Origin: Lachnoclostridium sp. An138
GTDB taxonomy: Bacteria; Bacillota; Clostridia; Lachnospirales; Lachnospiraceae
Length of the DNA: 64,000 bases
Direction of reading: 5' to 3'
Assembly (NCBI RefSeq): GCF_002160765.1
Contig: NZ_NFLF01000014.1
Location: 45,072-109,071, forward strand
Shown: positions 1 to 8,421 of the stretch, piece after piece
Layout: every line of letters starts with the position of its first letter
How positions within the stretch are numbered: the stretch's first letter is position 1
Translations under genes and position numbers: made by a program
The notes under the pieces: generated by a model
What the model was told of the DNA's origin: nothing
The model's database searches: none
The model's input: only the letters and a program-made list of their open reading frames with translations

Positions 1-1
1 T

Positions 2-367
2 GATCGGGAAAAGACGAAGCGGGAAAAGCTGGATGTGATTGACGGCTACTGCCGTGACACTGAGCTTTCCAGAGCGGCAGAAAGCGTCGCGCTGAAAGCT
101 GCCGATTATAAGGTGATCCATTTCTGTATGCGCAAAGGGTGGAAACGGCTGGCCTATGATCTCTGCGCTCTGAGGGCTGCTCTGGTACGCGGCAGACAGG
201 CGGCAGCGGAGAAAAAGCAGGAAGAAACGGAGCCGGAGAAGACTCGCGGAGAGGAAAAGCCGGAAGCAATGGAGCCGGAGGAGACTCGCGGAGAGAAAAA
301 AACGGAAGCAATGGAGCCGGGGGAGAACCGGGAAAACGGTCGGATTCAGGAGCAGGGAGAGCAGTAA
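2..367 (+). CDS. C-terminal part of a probable family-2 glycosyltransferase (cut by window edge)
   Basis: The frame is open from the first bases and runs to a TAA stop, so the gene begins upstream of the window. The visible part has an amphipathic, basic region (VIDGYCRDTELSRA through RKGWKRLAYDLCALRA) like the C-terminal helices that follow the catalytic domain of capsule GT2 enzymes, then a low-complexity Glu/Lys/Arg-rich tail. A GTG at 35 could serve as a start but has no convincing ribosome site, so a 5' truncated gene is preferred. The next gene starts 7 bases after the stop and is a GT2, which supports co-transcription and a related role. No catalytic motif is visible, so the family call is inference from the tail shape and neighbours. 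Confidence 0.5.
   Translation, partial: DREKTKREKLDVIDGYCRDTELSRAAESVALKAADYKVIHFCMRKGWKRLAYDLCALRAALVRGRQAAAEKKQEETEPEKTRGEEKPEAMEPEETRGEKKTEAMEPGENRENGRIQEQGEQ
230..337 (+). repeat. In-frame 42-bp tandem repeat coding an acidic/basic tail
   Basis: Two full 14-codon units (230-271 and 272-313) and a partial third encode variants of EPE(K/E)TRGE(E/K)K(P/T)EAM. The unit keeps frame, so repeat-number changes would only lengthen or shorten the tail of the glycosyltransferase fragment. Confidence 0.75.
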
Positions 368-374
368 AAGGGTT

Positions 375-1361
375 ATGGATAAGAACAGGGAAGATCTGAT
401 TTCCGTTATTATACCGGTTTACCGGGTAGAGGAATATCTGCGGCGCTGTGTGGATTCCGTGCTGGCCCAGAGCTATTCCCATATGGAAGTGATTCTGGTG
501 GACGACGGATCGCCGGACGGCTGTCCGGCAATCTGCGACGCCTATGGGGAAGCAGACAGCCGGGTGAAGGTCATACATCAGGAGAACGCAGGTCTGTCAG
601 GAGCCCGCAATACAGGCATAGAGGCGGCGGAGGGAAGCTATCTGGCCTTTGTGGACTCGGATGATTATCTGGCCCCGGAGTTTCTGGAGCGGCTGCACCG
701 AGCCTGTGTGGAGACGGACAGTGATTTGAGCATGTGCCGCTGGGAATATGTGAAAGGAGAGGCGGTGCCGGAACGGGGAAGCGGAAGAACAGAGACCTAT
801 ACAGGCCGGGAGATGCTGGCCAATCTGTATGTTCCGGACGGCGCCTACTTTGTAGTGGCTTGGAACAAACTGTACCGGCGGGAGCTATTTGAAAAGATCC
901 GGTACCCGCTGGGACGGATACATGAAGATGAGGCCACTACCTATCGCATTTTTGATCAGGTAAAGCGGGCAGCTTTTGTCGATTCCTCTCTTTATGGATA
1001 TTTTGTCACCCCTGTCAGTATCACGAGAGGGTTTAATCCAAAGCGCATGGACTGGGTGACATCAGTGGCAGAGCGCATGGACTTTTTTGAAAAAAAGGGA
1101 TACCGGGAGCTGATGGTGCCCGGACTGAAGAGCTTTGCGGACGGAGCCATCGATATCTATTTCGGCCTCCGAGATTTCCTTCCGGAAAGCAGAGAGCAGC
1201 AGGAGAGAATACGCTCTTATGTACGGCAGGGGCTGAAACGGGTGCGTTCTTACGGAAGATTTCCCCTGCGCACAGAGATTGGCTACCGCCTTTTTCTGGC
1301 ATGTCCGGGAATCTACCGAAAGCTTTTGAATCGGGTGAAGAGTGAGAATGGAAAACAGTAA
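375..1361 (+). CDS. Family-2 glycosyltransferase
   Basis: A 328-residue cytoplasmic or membrane-associated GT-A enzyme that should transfer a sugar from a nucleotide donor to a lipid-linked glycan. Residues 10-16 are SVIIPVY-like, VDDGS lies at 42-46 and the metal-binding DXD-type motif is DSDD at 94-97, preceded by LSGARNTGI, all typical of capsule or O-antigen GT2 proteins. The C-terminal third (from about residue 200) is the variable acceptor region; no clear transmembrane helix is seen. Its end overlaps the next GT2 by 14 bases, so the two are probably translationally coupled. Sugar and linkage cannot be read from sequence. Confidence 0.9.
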   Translation: MDKNREDLISVIIPVYRVEEYLRRCVDSVLAQSYSHMEVILVDDGSPDGCPAICDAYGEADSRVKVIHQENAGLSGARNTGIEAAEGSYLAFVDSDDYLAPEFLERLHRACVETDSDLSMCRWEYVKGEAVPERGSGRTETYTGREMLANLYVPDGAYFVVAWNKLYRRELFEKIRYPLGRIHEDEATTYRIFDQVKRAAFVDSSLYGYFVTPVSITRGFNPKRMDWVTSVAERMDFFEKKGYRELMVPGLKSFADGAIDIYFGLRDFLPESREQQERIRSYVRQGLKRVRSYGRFPLRTEIGYRLFLACPGIYRKLLNRVKSENGKQ

Positions 1362-2466
1362 TCAGGAAAGTACAGAAGAAAAGAAGACAGGCAGGAAAGA
1401 GGAAAACTGCAGGCTCAGCGTCATTGTTCCTGTCTATAATGTGGAGCAGTATCTGGAACGCTGTGTGGACAGTATTCTGGCGCAGACAGAGAAAGATATG
1501 GAAATTATTCTGGTGGACGACGGTTCCACAGACAGCTCCGGCGCCCTCTGTGATGCTTACGCGTCCCGATATGAGCAGATTCAGGTGCGCCATAAGGAGA
1601 ACGGAGGACTGACTTCCGCCTGGAAGGCGGGACTGGAGCTGGCGTCCGGAAAGTACACAGGTTTTGTGGACAGTGACGACTGGATTGATCCGGATATGTA
1701 TGGGCGGATGATTGCCCTGGCGGAGCGGGAGCAGGCGGACGTGACGGTCTGCGGCCTGGTGTTTGATTTTGAGGACCCCCAGATTCCCAAACGGGAAGAA
1801 ATTTCGAATTTCAGAAAGGAGGTCTATAACCGGAGAGAGCTGGAGAACCTCTTTCCTACGCTTATCAACGACGGCTATTTCTTTGGAAGAACTCTGCAGC
1901 CGGCCCGCGTGACAAAGCTGTTCCGCACGGAGCTTCTTCGGGCAAATGTAAAATACTGTGATGACAGAGTGGCTGTGGGAGAGGATATGCAGCTCACTTT
2001 TCCGGTGATTCTGGATACCAGGAAACTCTGTGTGGTGCAGAATTTCTATCCCTATCACTATTGGATTAATAACAAATCCATAACTGGAAAATATGACAGC
2101 GGATATATGGATAAGGTACGTCTGCTGAACAGCCGTCTTCTGGAAATCAGCCGGGAGAAGAATGTCTATGACTTCGGGCCCCAGCTTCGCAACGATTTCC
2201 TGAGCATGGCAGTTCTGGCAGTGAAGAATGAGATCTATCGGAATTATAAGGCGGGCCGCAGGACAGTAACGGCTCATGTGCGGGCGATCTGCGAAGATCC
2301 CCAGGTTCAGGAGGCAATAGAGCATCATACCATGGATAAGCTGTCCACGTCCATCCAGCTGTATATCTGGCTGATGAAGCATGGACATTATACACTCTGC
2401 TACTGGCTGGTACTGATATTCTTCAAGGTAAATTATTATCTGGGAAGAGAGTATAAAAGACAGTGA
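1348..2466 (+). CDS. Family-2 glycosyltransferase
   Basis: A GT-A fold glycosyltransferase of 372 residues. SVIVPVYNVE begins near residue 24, VDDGS is at 56-60 and DSDD at 108-111; the region after residue 130 is the acceptor-side domain. The ATG at 1348 is preferred over the in-frame GTG at 1342 because GGTGAAG (1334-1340) sits seven bases upstream of it. The start overlaps the previous gene's end by 14 bases. It closes the plus-strand cluster that enters from the left and is followed by a strong hairpin terminator. It resembles the preceding gene in the N-terminal half, consistent with a duplicated pair acting on successive sugars; donor and acceptor are unknown. Confidence 0.9.
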   Translation: MENSNQESTEEKKTGRKEENCRLSVIVPVYNVEQYLERCVDSILAQTEKDMEIILVDDGSTDSSGALCDAYASRYEQIQVRHKENGGLTSAWKAGLELASGKYTGFVDSDDWIDPDMYGRMIALAEREQADVTVCGLVFDFEDPQIPKREEISNFRKEVYNRRELENLFPTLINDGYFFGRTLQPARVTKLFRTELLRANVKYCDDRVAVGEDMQLTFPVILDTRKLCVVQNFYPYHYWINNKSITGKYDSGYMDKVRLLNSRLLEISREKNVYDFGPQLRNDFLSMAVLAVKNEIYRNYKAGRRTVTAHVRAICEDPQVQEAIEHHTMDKLSTSIQLYIWLMKHGHYTLCYWLVLIFFKVNYYLGREYKRQ

Positions 2467-2522
2467 GCCGGTGAGGCGCCCGCCGGGAAAGCGGGCATGA
2501 AAAACAGAGCGGCTGACAAAAG

Positions 2523-2587
2523 AAAACCGCTGTGGCGGAAGGAAACAGATTGTGAAAATCTGATTTTCCATCCGCCCAGCGGTTTTT
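2523..2587. terminator. Bidirectional rho-independent terminator between convergent genes
   Basis: Perfect 10-base arms AAAACCGCTG (2523-2532) and CAGCGGTTTT (2578-2587) flank a structured loop, with T-rich runs on both strands. It lies between the convergent GT2 and ABC ATPase genes and can stop both transcripts. Confidence 0.85.
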
Positions 2588-2595
2588 TGACTGAT

Positions 2596-3393
2596 TCAGG
2601 ACAAAAGAATCCGGTCGTTGTCCAGCGCGTGTCCGGCGCCTTCCTTAAAACGGGCAAGCAGGTGCTCCACAGACATGGAACGGCGTTCTTCTCCGCCCAC
2701 ATCCAGCACGATGTTTCCATCTGCCATCATCAGCGTCCGGTTGCCCAGCTCCAGAGCCTGCTTCATATTGTGGGTAATCATGAGGCAGGTGATATTCTTT
2801 TTGGCGACGATATCTTTGGTCAGCTCCAGCACCTTTTCCGCTGTGGCCGGGTCCAGGGCAGCCGTATGCTCGTCAAGCAGCAGAAGCTTTGGCGGCACCA
2901 GTGTGGCCATCAGAAGAGTCAGAGCCTGCCGCTGGCCTCCGGAGAGAAGGCCCACCGGCTGCTTCATGCGGTCCTCCAGGCCCATATGGAGCAGGGAGAG
3001 GCGTTCCCGGAAAAGCGCCTTGTCTTTTCTGGAAATTCGGGCAAAGGGAGCGCTTCCCTTGGTAGAGCGAAGATACGCCAGGGCAAGATTTTCCTCAATG
3101 GTCATGCCGGGAGCGGTTCCCTTTAAGGGGTCTTGAAACAGGCGGCCGATCATGCGGCTGCGCTGGTACTCCGGAAGGAAGGTCAGATTCGTTCCGTCCA
3201 GCAGGATGGAGCCTTCATCCACGTAAAACACGCCTGCGACAGCGTTGAACAGTGTGGATTTGCCGGCCCCGTTGGAACCGATAATGGTTACGAAATCACC
3301 CGGGTCCAGATGAAGAGAGAGGCCGGAAAGCGCTTTTTTCGCATTGACCGTTCCTGGGTTAAAGGTTTTGGAGATAGAACGAATATCCAGCAC
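2596..3393 (-). CDS. ABC transporter ATPase (TrpXYZ-type importer)
   Basis: A 265-residue cytoplasmic ATPase that powers the importer encoded with it. Walker A is GSNGAGKST (about residues 39-47), the signature is LLSGGQRQAL and Walker B LLLLDEHTAAL, with a switch His in MITHNMKQAL. The start is GTG, with AGGAGG nine bases upstream. It is the last gene of a permease / ATPase pair separated by two bases, following the binding-protein gene. Family: the ATPase partner of ABC_sub_bind (PF04392) systems, often called TrpZ when under a tryptophan T-box. The substrate is inferred from the leader RNA, not from the ATPase. Confidence 0.92.
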   Translation of the reverse strand: MLDIRSISKTFNPGTVNAKKALSGLSLHLDPGDFVTIIGSNGAGKSTLFNAVAGVFYVDEGSILLDGTNLTFLPEYQRSRMIGRLFQDPLKGTAPGMTIEENLALAYLRSTKGSAPFARISRKDKALFRERLSLLHMGLEDRMKQPVGLLSGGQRQALTLLMATLVPPKLLLLDEHTAALDPATAEKVLELTKDIVAKKNITCLMITHNMKQALELGNRTLMMADGNIVLDVGGEERRSMSVEHLLARFKEGAGHALDNDRILLS

Positions 3394-3395
3394 GG

Positions 3396-4304
3396 TTATC
3401 TCCCTCCTTTCTGGCGGGCTGCCATTTTCCGTTTCTGAAAAGCGGCCCAGCTTTTGATAGTCGGAAACGCGATGGCCAGAGCTACGATAACGGCAGTGGC
3501 CAGACGCAGTCCCTGTACCGGCATGATTTTGGTATAAAGCACAATCGCGTAGATAAAGCGGTAAATGATGGAACCGATGACAGCGGCGATGGCCCCTTTA
3601 AGCACGCTGCGCCTTCCAAGGACAGTCTCACCGATGATCAGGCAGGCCAGGCCGATAACCACGATACCTGTACCGCCATTGATGTCGGCTGTGTTCTGGT
3701 ATTGTCCCACCATGGCTCCGGAAAGAGCGGTGAGAGCATTGGAGATACACAGTCCCACAGTAATGGTGAATGTAGGGTTGATGGAGGAAGCCCGCACCAT
3801 ATCAATATTATCTCCCGTAGCGCGGATAGACAGGCCCAGCCTGGTGCCCAGAAAGAGTACCAGCAGCGCGCCTGCCAGAATCGTGACGAAACCGGCAAGC
3901 AGGGCTTCATGCCACTGGCCGCCAAGCCCGGTGTCCTCGAACAGGGAGAAGATGGTGTCCACCCGCAGGAGGCTTACATTTGCGCTCCAGCCCATTACCA
4001 TCAGGTTAATGGTGTAGAGGCCCATGTTGGTTACGATGCCGGCCAGGATGGAGGGCACGCCCAGACGGGTCTGCAGAAATGCCGTTACGAAACCGGCGCA
4101 CATCCCCGCAAGCATGGCTGCGGGGATGGCGAGAAACGGATGGCCGGCTGCCGCCAGCGTTACGGAGACGGCAGTGCCCAGGACGAAGCATCCATCCGTG
4201 GTCATATCGGCGATGTTCAGGATTCGGAAGCTCAGGAACAGGGCCATGGGAATCAGCGCGTACAGGAATCCCAGTTCCAGAGCAGTCTGTAAAATGTATA
4301 ACAC
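3396..4304 (-). CDS. ABC transporter permease (TrpXYZ-type importer)
   Basis: A 302-residue polytopic membrane protein of the BPD_transp_2 (branched-chain amino acid / ribose permease) type, with roughly eight to ten hydrophobic segments. The segment FRILNIADMTTDGCFVLG near the N terminus is characteristic of permeases paired with PF04392 binding proteins. The GTG start has GGAGGT upstream at a nine-base spacing. It forms the membrane channel for the adjacent ATPase and lipoprotein. The C terminus is basic (KRKMAARQKGGR). Substrate assignment to tryptophan rests on the upstream T-box. Confidence 0.92.
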   Translation of the reverse strand: MLYILQTALELGFLYALIPMALFLSFRILNIADMTTDGCFVLGTAVSVTLAAAGHPFLAIPAAMLAGMCAGFVTAFLQTRLGVPSILAGIVTNMGLYTINLMVMGWSANVSLLRVDTIFSLFEDTGLGGQWHEALLAGFVTILAGALLVLFLGTRLGLSIRATGDNIDMVRASSINPTFTITVGLCISNALTALSGAMVGQYQNTADINGGTGIVVIGLACLIIGETVLGRRSVLKGAIAAVIGSIIYRFIYAIVLYTKIMPVQGLRLATAVIVALAIAFPTIKSWAAFQKRKMAARQKGGR

Positions 4305-4343
4305 GGGAACATTACCTCCGGAAATTCATTGTAGGTCAGAGTT

Positions 4344-5420
4344 TTACTCTTCTGTAGTCTGTACCTCGACGACTTCACCCATATCGGAGAATACAGAGTA
4401 ATCAATTCCGAGCGTCTCAGCCGTCTCTGTATTTACGGTGATGATGCCGCCATCTGACAGATAGTAGTCATCGAGACCATCCATGCCTTCCGTGATGGCT
4501 GTATAAGCCAGGTCGGCGGTGTCGGTTCCGAGAGTCGTATAGTTTACGCCGCAGGTGGCAAAAGCGCCATTGCGGACAAAGGAATCAGCGCCGGTATAAT
4601 GGGGAATTCCAGCCTCGGCCAGATCCTGGTAGATGGCAAGTTCTGCGGCCATGATCACATTGTCGGTAGGAGTGAAGATGGCGTCTACGCCGTCCGCGAT
4701 CAGGATAGAAGCGGCGGAAATGACCTCGTCATTGGTGTTCGCTGTCTGCTCGGTGTAGGAGATCCCCTTTTCATCCAGGTATGCCTTTGCGTCCGCGATG
4801 GGCTTTGCGGAGTTGGTCTCTGACAGGGAGTAGAGAAGTCCCACATTCTGCACCTCCGGGTCCGCGGCAAGCATCATATCCAGGATGAGCTCTGTATTCA
4901 GGGCATCGCTGGTTCCGGTTACATTGTCGATGCCGGTCATCTCAGCGGCTTCCGGATCAGAGATGGCTGCGTATACCACAGGAGTCTGGGTATCTTCCGC
5001 GCACACAGTCATGACCTGCGCGGCAAGTGTAGCTACCGGGATGATGGCGTCCACGCCGTCTGCGATGGCCTGATCGCCGAGCTGCTTCAGCGTCGTCTGG
5101 TCATTCTGGCCGGAGTATATCTCATAATTGATAGTTACGTTATTTTCTGCTGCGATGGCATCCAGTTCCGCGGCAACGGCGTTTGCGATCTCATCCAGAG
5201 ACGCGTGGTCCATCTGCTTTACGATAGCGATATTGTATTCTGCGGCATCGCCGGAGGCGGTATCTGCGGTCTCTGCTTCAGAAGCGCTGTCGGCGTCTTC
5301 TGCCGCTTCGGTGGCAGTATCATCAGAAGAGGATGTTCCTCCGGAGCAGCCGATCAGGGAAAGGGAAAGCGCAGCCGCCAAGCCAAGTGCCATCAGTTTC
5401 TTCAGGTTTTTCATTTTCAT
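4344..5420 (-). CDS. trpX: Substrate-binding lipoprotein of a predicted tryptophan ABC importer
   Basis: A 358-residue secreted lipoprotein of the ABC_sub_bind family (PF04392). It opens with MKMKNLKKLMALGLAAAL, a signal peptide ending in a lipobox (LIGC, then SGG), followed by an acidic Ser/Thr/Asp/Glu linker of about 40 residues and a two-lobed periplasmic-binding-protein fold (IAIVKQMDHASLDEI, ATLAAQVM, TPTDNVIMAAE). The start at 5420 is chosen because GGAG lies nine bases upstream; longer in-frame starts would read through the T-box leader. It is first in a three-gene operon with permease and ATPase. The leader carries a UGG specifier, so tryptophan uptake under tRNA-Trp control is the most likely role. 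Confidence 0.88.
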   Translation of the reverse strand: MKMKNLKKLMALGLAAALSLSLIGCSGGTSSSDDTATEAAEDADSASEAETADTASGDAAEYNIAIVKQMDHASLDEIANAVAAELDAIAAENNVTINYEIYSGQNDQTTLKQLGDQAIADGVDAIIPVATLAAQVMTVCAEDTQTPVVYAAISDPEAAEMTGIDNVTGTSDALNTELILDMMLAADPEVQNVGLLYSLSETNSAKPIADAKAYLDEKGISYTEQTANTNDEVISAASILIADGVDAIFTPTDNVIMAAELAIYQDLAEAGIPHYTGADSFVRNGAFATCGVNYTTLGTDTADLAYTAITEGMDGLDDYYLSDGGIITVNTETAETLGIDYSVFSDMGEVVEVQTTEE

Positions 5421-5555
5421 AACGTCATTCTCCATTCTTTTAGATTTAGGCGGCAGATGTGGCCGGCTGTCTTGCCGGGACAGCGGCGGATAGGGAAGCC
5501 TTCGAGGCGTTTCCTTTCCGGTTTCTTTCCCCGCCATGCAGGTAATTCCGGAAAT

Positions 5556-5847
5556 AAAAAAACGCTCCTGTCCCTTCCATGGGACAAAAGCGAAAGCTTC
5601 TGCGATACCACCCAAATTGACATTTCCAGCAGGAAAATGTCCACTCGCTACACGTACCATCATACGTGCCCCGATGGATAACGGGTGGGGTCCCGTCAGC
5701 CCCTACTTGGAAACTTTCCGTTCAAAGCCGCCCTCCGAAGCCCATTCACTGACTGTCTCACATCCCGATTCCACCATCCGGGACTCTCTGAAGTCTGACA
5801 TCCGCCAGCTACTATTCTTCTTCACAGGTTTTTCTTGTATAACGTTA
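5556..5847 (-). promoter_or_regulatory. T-box leader with a UGG (tryptophan) specifier
   Basis: On the minus strand the leader carries the T-box bulge sequence GGGTGGTATCGC (complement of 5602-5613). It is followed by a terminator hairpin (5563-5592, stem CGCTTTTGTCCC / GGGACAGGAGCG) and a run of seven T. Upstream is a Stem I-like region with AGAGAGTCCCGG and GGTGGAATCGGGATGTGAG. Near its 3' side, GTGAA is followed by TGG (5742-5744), the expected place for the specifier codon. Uncharged tRNA-Trp would favour antitermination and expression of the importer. Confidence 0.9.
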
Positions 5848-5852
5848 CTGGT

Positions 5853-5882
5853 ATTATATGCGCTGAGAGGCGGATTTGTCAA
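5853..5882 (-). promoter_or_regulatory. Promoter of the T-box / trpX operon
   Basis: Minus-strand TTGACA (complement of 5877-5882) and TATAAT (complement of 5853-5858) are both consensus, with an 18-base spacer. Just upstream an 8-base inverted repeat AACAGTTT / AAACTGTT (5881-5888 and 5897-5904) overlaps the -35 box and could be an operator. No regulator for it is recognised here. Confidence 0.85.
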
Positions 5883-5922
5883 CAGTTTTTTGACAGAAAC
5901 TGTTGACAATTACTCAGTACAA

Positions 5923-8421
5923 TTACTCAGCCCGTTTTCTCCGGCGGGCGGAAGAGACGGAGCCGCAGAGGCAGGCAGCTGCCCATCCAGCCGCGCCGCA
6001 CAGGCTTAAGAGGATTCCGGCGCGTTTCCCGGGCGCCTGAAAGCAGAGGCGGATTTCGTGGTCTCCGGCGCTCAGGGGCGTCCCGGCGAAGGCCGTATTG
6101 ACTGCCGCCGGCCGGACTTTTCTGCCGTCCACGATAAAGCTCATGCCGTTCTGGAGAGGAATGGAGGTGACAAGCCAGCCGTCGCTGCCGGCCTTTACCC
6201 GGCAGGCAAAGATTTCTCCGGGGCCGGCCTCAAGGGGCGCGGCAGGCGTCCAGCTTTTTTCAGCAAAGACGGAGACGTCCAGCAGAAAGAAGCGGACATT
6301 CTTAAGAGTATAGCGGCCTTTGGACAGGGAAAGCTCCAGAGCGCGCAGTTCTTTGTCTTCCGAAGAAAAAGCGTAATAAAAATGGCTGTTCCCGTTGGGA
6401 TAGGGAGCGCTGGAAGCGGAAAGCTTGTTTTTGACCCCGTTTATGGTGATAATGACCGGCTTCCCGGTATGGTTTTCCACTTGGAAATCCAGAAGCAGCA
6501 GCTTATCTTTCAGAGGTTTCTGAAAGATAAGCTCTACCTGGGAATCCTTTGAAGCGGTGATTTCCAGGTTTCCGGTGTCCCTGGAAAGAGTGCTTTGGGA
6601 ATCAGCGTTTCTGGTGAACTGGACAGAGGCGGGAATTCTTTTAGCGATCCAGGAAGGAGAAAAGGTCTGAAGGCGTGAGAGCCATTCCGTCTCCTGCCCA
6701 TCCGGGATAACGCTGTACCTTGTCAGAGCCTCTGCCTGTTCCCAGCCTGCCAGGCTTTCAAACTGAGCCTGGGGCATCGTCCGGTCTGTAAAATAGACCA
6801 TGGGAAGCACCTGATCGTTTTCAGACACGGCAAGGTTCTCATTTTTCCAGAGAAGCCGGTATCCGTCCGGAATCCGGGAGGCTTTTGTCTCCACGTACCG
6901 GATTCCCATAAAATGCAGGAAAAACGGATTATCAGCGGCCAGGATGGCAAGCCGGTTGTTGATCTGGATGGGTGTCTTTAAAAGATCATAGTACACCCGG
7001 GAATAGGCATTGTTGTAGACGGAAGAGTACATGGTGCTCTTATTCTGTCCTCCGGTGATGTCCGTATTGCTCCTGTTCATGGGATTGATGAGGGAATCCT
7101 GCCGGTAAAAGGGCGTGGATACGGGAGTATATGCCGGGTCTTCCATAGCGGACGCCAGTTCCTCTCTGGTCACGAAATGCTCCGTGGAGGCGGCATGAAG
7201 GAAAGAGAGAAAGGGCATCACGAACAGAAGGGGGAGGGCTGCTCTGAAACAGAATCCCCGCAGACCGGATTTTTCTTTCTCCTTCAGGAACCTGAATACC
7301 AGCACCGCGGCGGCCAGAACCAGGATGTCTGCCAGAACCAGGCTCCGGAGGCTGCGCCTCAGATAGAGAGAACCCACCGCAAGTACAGGAAGAAAGGGCC
7401 AGAGCTTCCATCCGGCCTTTCCGGCGCGCAGATCTGCAAGCAGCCTTGTTCCGTGGAGCAGAAGCAGGGGCAGAAAAGGCATCAGAATTTTGGCTCTTGC
7501 GTAGAGAGTGGCGTTCAGCAGATAGGAGGCGCCGCCCCAGAACAGCAGAAGGAGAAAAATCAGGCTGTCTCTCCGATACTGCTTATATCCCAGGCCAAGC
7601 AGCAGAAGGTAGAGGGCCAGCATGGTAAGGCCCAGGCCGTAGGGACTGTACAGCAGGGAACTGAAGTTTCCAAAAAAAGTTAAAAGACCGCTGCCTGCGG
7701 AAGCGGAAGGCCTGTGGTGTTCCAGGATGGCCAGTCCGGTGGGGAGCAGCAGGGCGGCTGACATGCAGGCCGCCAGCGCCGAGGCGGCGAACCAGGGGAG
7801 GAAGAAAGACCTGCCGGATTTCTGCAGCCAGTACCAGCCCGCAGCCAGAAAGCAGGCGGGAGCGTAATAAAAGCTGTTCAGACAGATGAGTAGCAGAAAA
7901 ACAGGCAGCATGGCAGGCATGCGCCTGGGACGCTTCTGAATGGACAGAAGCGCCAGCAGCAGAAACGGCATATAGTTTACGAACATGATCTGCCTGTGGG
8001 TATGAAAAAAGCAGGAAGCGGTCAGAAAGAGCAGGCTTCCCAAAAACGCGTTCGTCTCCGAAAGCTGTTCCCGGCGCAGCCACAGGTAAAACAAAAGCAC
8101 GCCTGCCAGGTATCCGGCAAGCGAATAAAGAATCACGATCTGATACATGGGCACGGCCGGAAGCAGGCAGCCCAGGAGAATATCCGGCCGCAGATACCCG
8201 TAGTAGGAAAACTGAAAGCCGCTGCTCCCTCCGCCCAGAGCAAGAAAATCGGGCAGCAGCGTCTTCTGTTCCAGACAGGCGTCCCGAATCGTCTCGGCGA
8301 GGGCAGCGTGCTGGCTGAGCCAGTCGGTAGCAGAGCCGTACACGCAGCCGGAGGGCACGGACAGAAGGATAAGCAGGAAAAACAGCCCGGTCAGCAGCAG
8401 AGGGCAGATAAATTTTTTCAT
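5923..8421 (-). CDS. YfhO-family polytopic membrane protein (GT-C-like glycosyltransferase)
   Basis: An 832-residue integral membrane protein. The first half has about a dozen hydrophobic segments, and an early extracytoplasmic loop contains the acidic and aromatic residues seen in YfhO proteins (GSATDWLSQH, GGGSSGFQFSYYGYLRPD). Residues of roughly 430-790 form a soluble extracytoplasmic domain, followed by a last hydrophobic helix and a basic tail. YfhO proteins (PF09586) use polyprenyl-phosphate sugars to glycosylate wall or teichoic polymers outside the cell. Its ATG overlaps the upstream fucosyltransferase-like gene by four bases (ATGA), so the two are coupled. Acting after the neighbouring enzyme on the same glycan is inference. 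Confidence 0.85.
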   Translation of the reverse strand: MKKFICPLLLTGLFFLLILLSVPSGCVYGSATDWLSQHAALAETIRDACLEQKTLLPDFLALGGGSSGFQFSYYGYLRPDILLGCLLPAVPMYQIVILYSLAGYLAGVLLFYLWLRREQLSETNAFLGSLLFLTASCFFHTHRQIMFVNYMPFLLLALLSIQKRPRRMPAMLPVFLLLICLNSFYYAPACFLAAGWYWLQKSGRSFFLPWFAASALAACMSAALLLPTGLAILEHHRPSASAGSGLLTFFGNFSSLLYSPYGLGLTMLALYLLLLGLGYKQYRRDSLIFLLLLFWGGASYLLNATLYARAKILMPFLPLLLLHGTRLLADLRAGKAGWKLWPFLPVLAVGSLYLRRSLRSLVLADILVLAAAVLVFRFLKEKEKSGLRGFCFRAALPLLFVMPFLSFLHAASTEHFVTREELASAMEDPAYTPVSTPFYRQDSLINPMNRSNTDITGGQNKSTMYSSVYNNAYSRVYYDLLKTPIQINNRLAILAADNPFFLHFMGIRYVETKASRIPDGYRLLWKNENLAVSENDQVLPMVYFTDRTMPQAQFESLAGWEQAEALTRYSVIPDGQETEWLSRLQTFSPSWIAKRIPASVQFTRNADSQSTLSRDTGNLEITASKDSQVELIFQKPLKDKLLLLDFQVENHTGKPVIITINGVKNKLSASSAPYPNGNSHFYYAFSSEDKELRALELSLSKGRYTLKNVRFFLLDVSVFAEKSWTPAAPLEAGPGEIFACRVKAGSDGWLVTSIPLQNGMSFIVDGRKVRPAAVNTAFAGTPLSAGDHEIRLCFQAPGKRAGILLSLCGAAGWAAACLCGSVSSARRRKRAE

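Noticed and set aside
1033..2571. Minus-strand open frame opposite two glycosyltransferases
   Set aside because: Both plus-strand genes have full GT2 motifs; the antisense protein has none.
5421..5663. Upstream extension of the trpX-like gene by 81 codons
   Set aside because: It would translate the T-box leader, including its terminator; the lipoprotein signal peptide starts cleanly at 5420 with a ribosome site.
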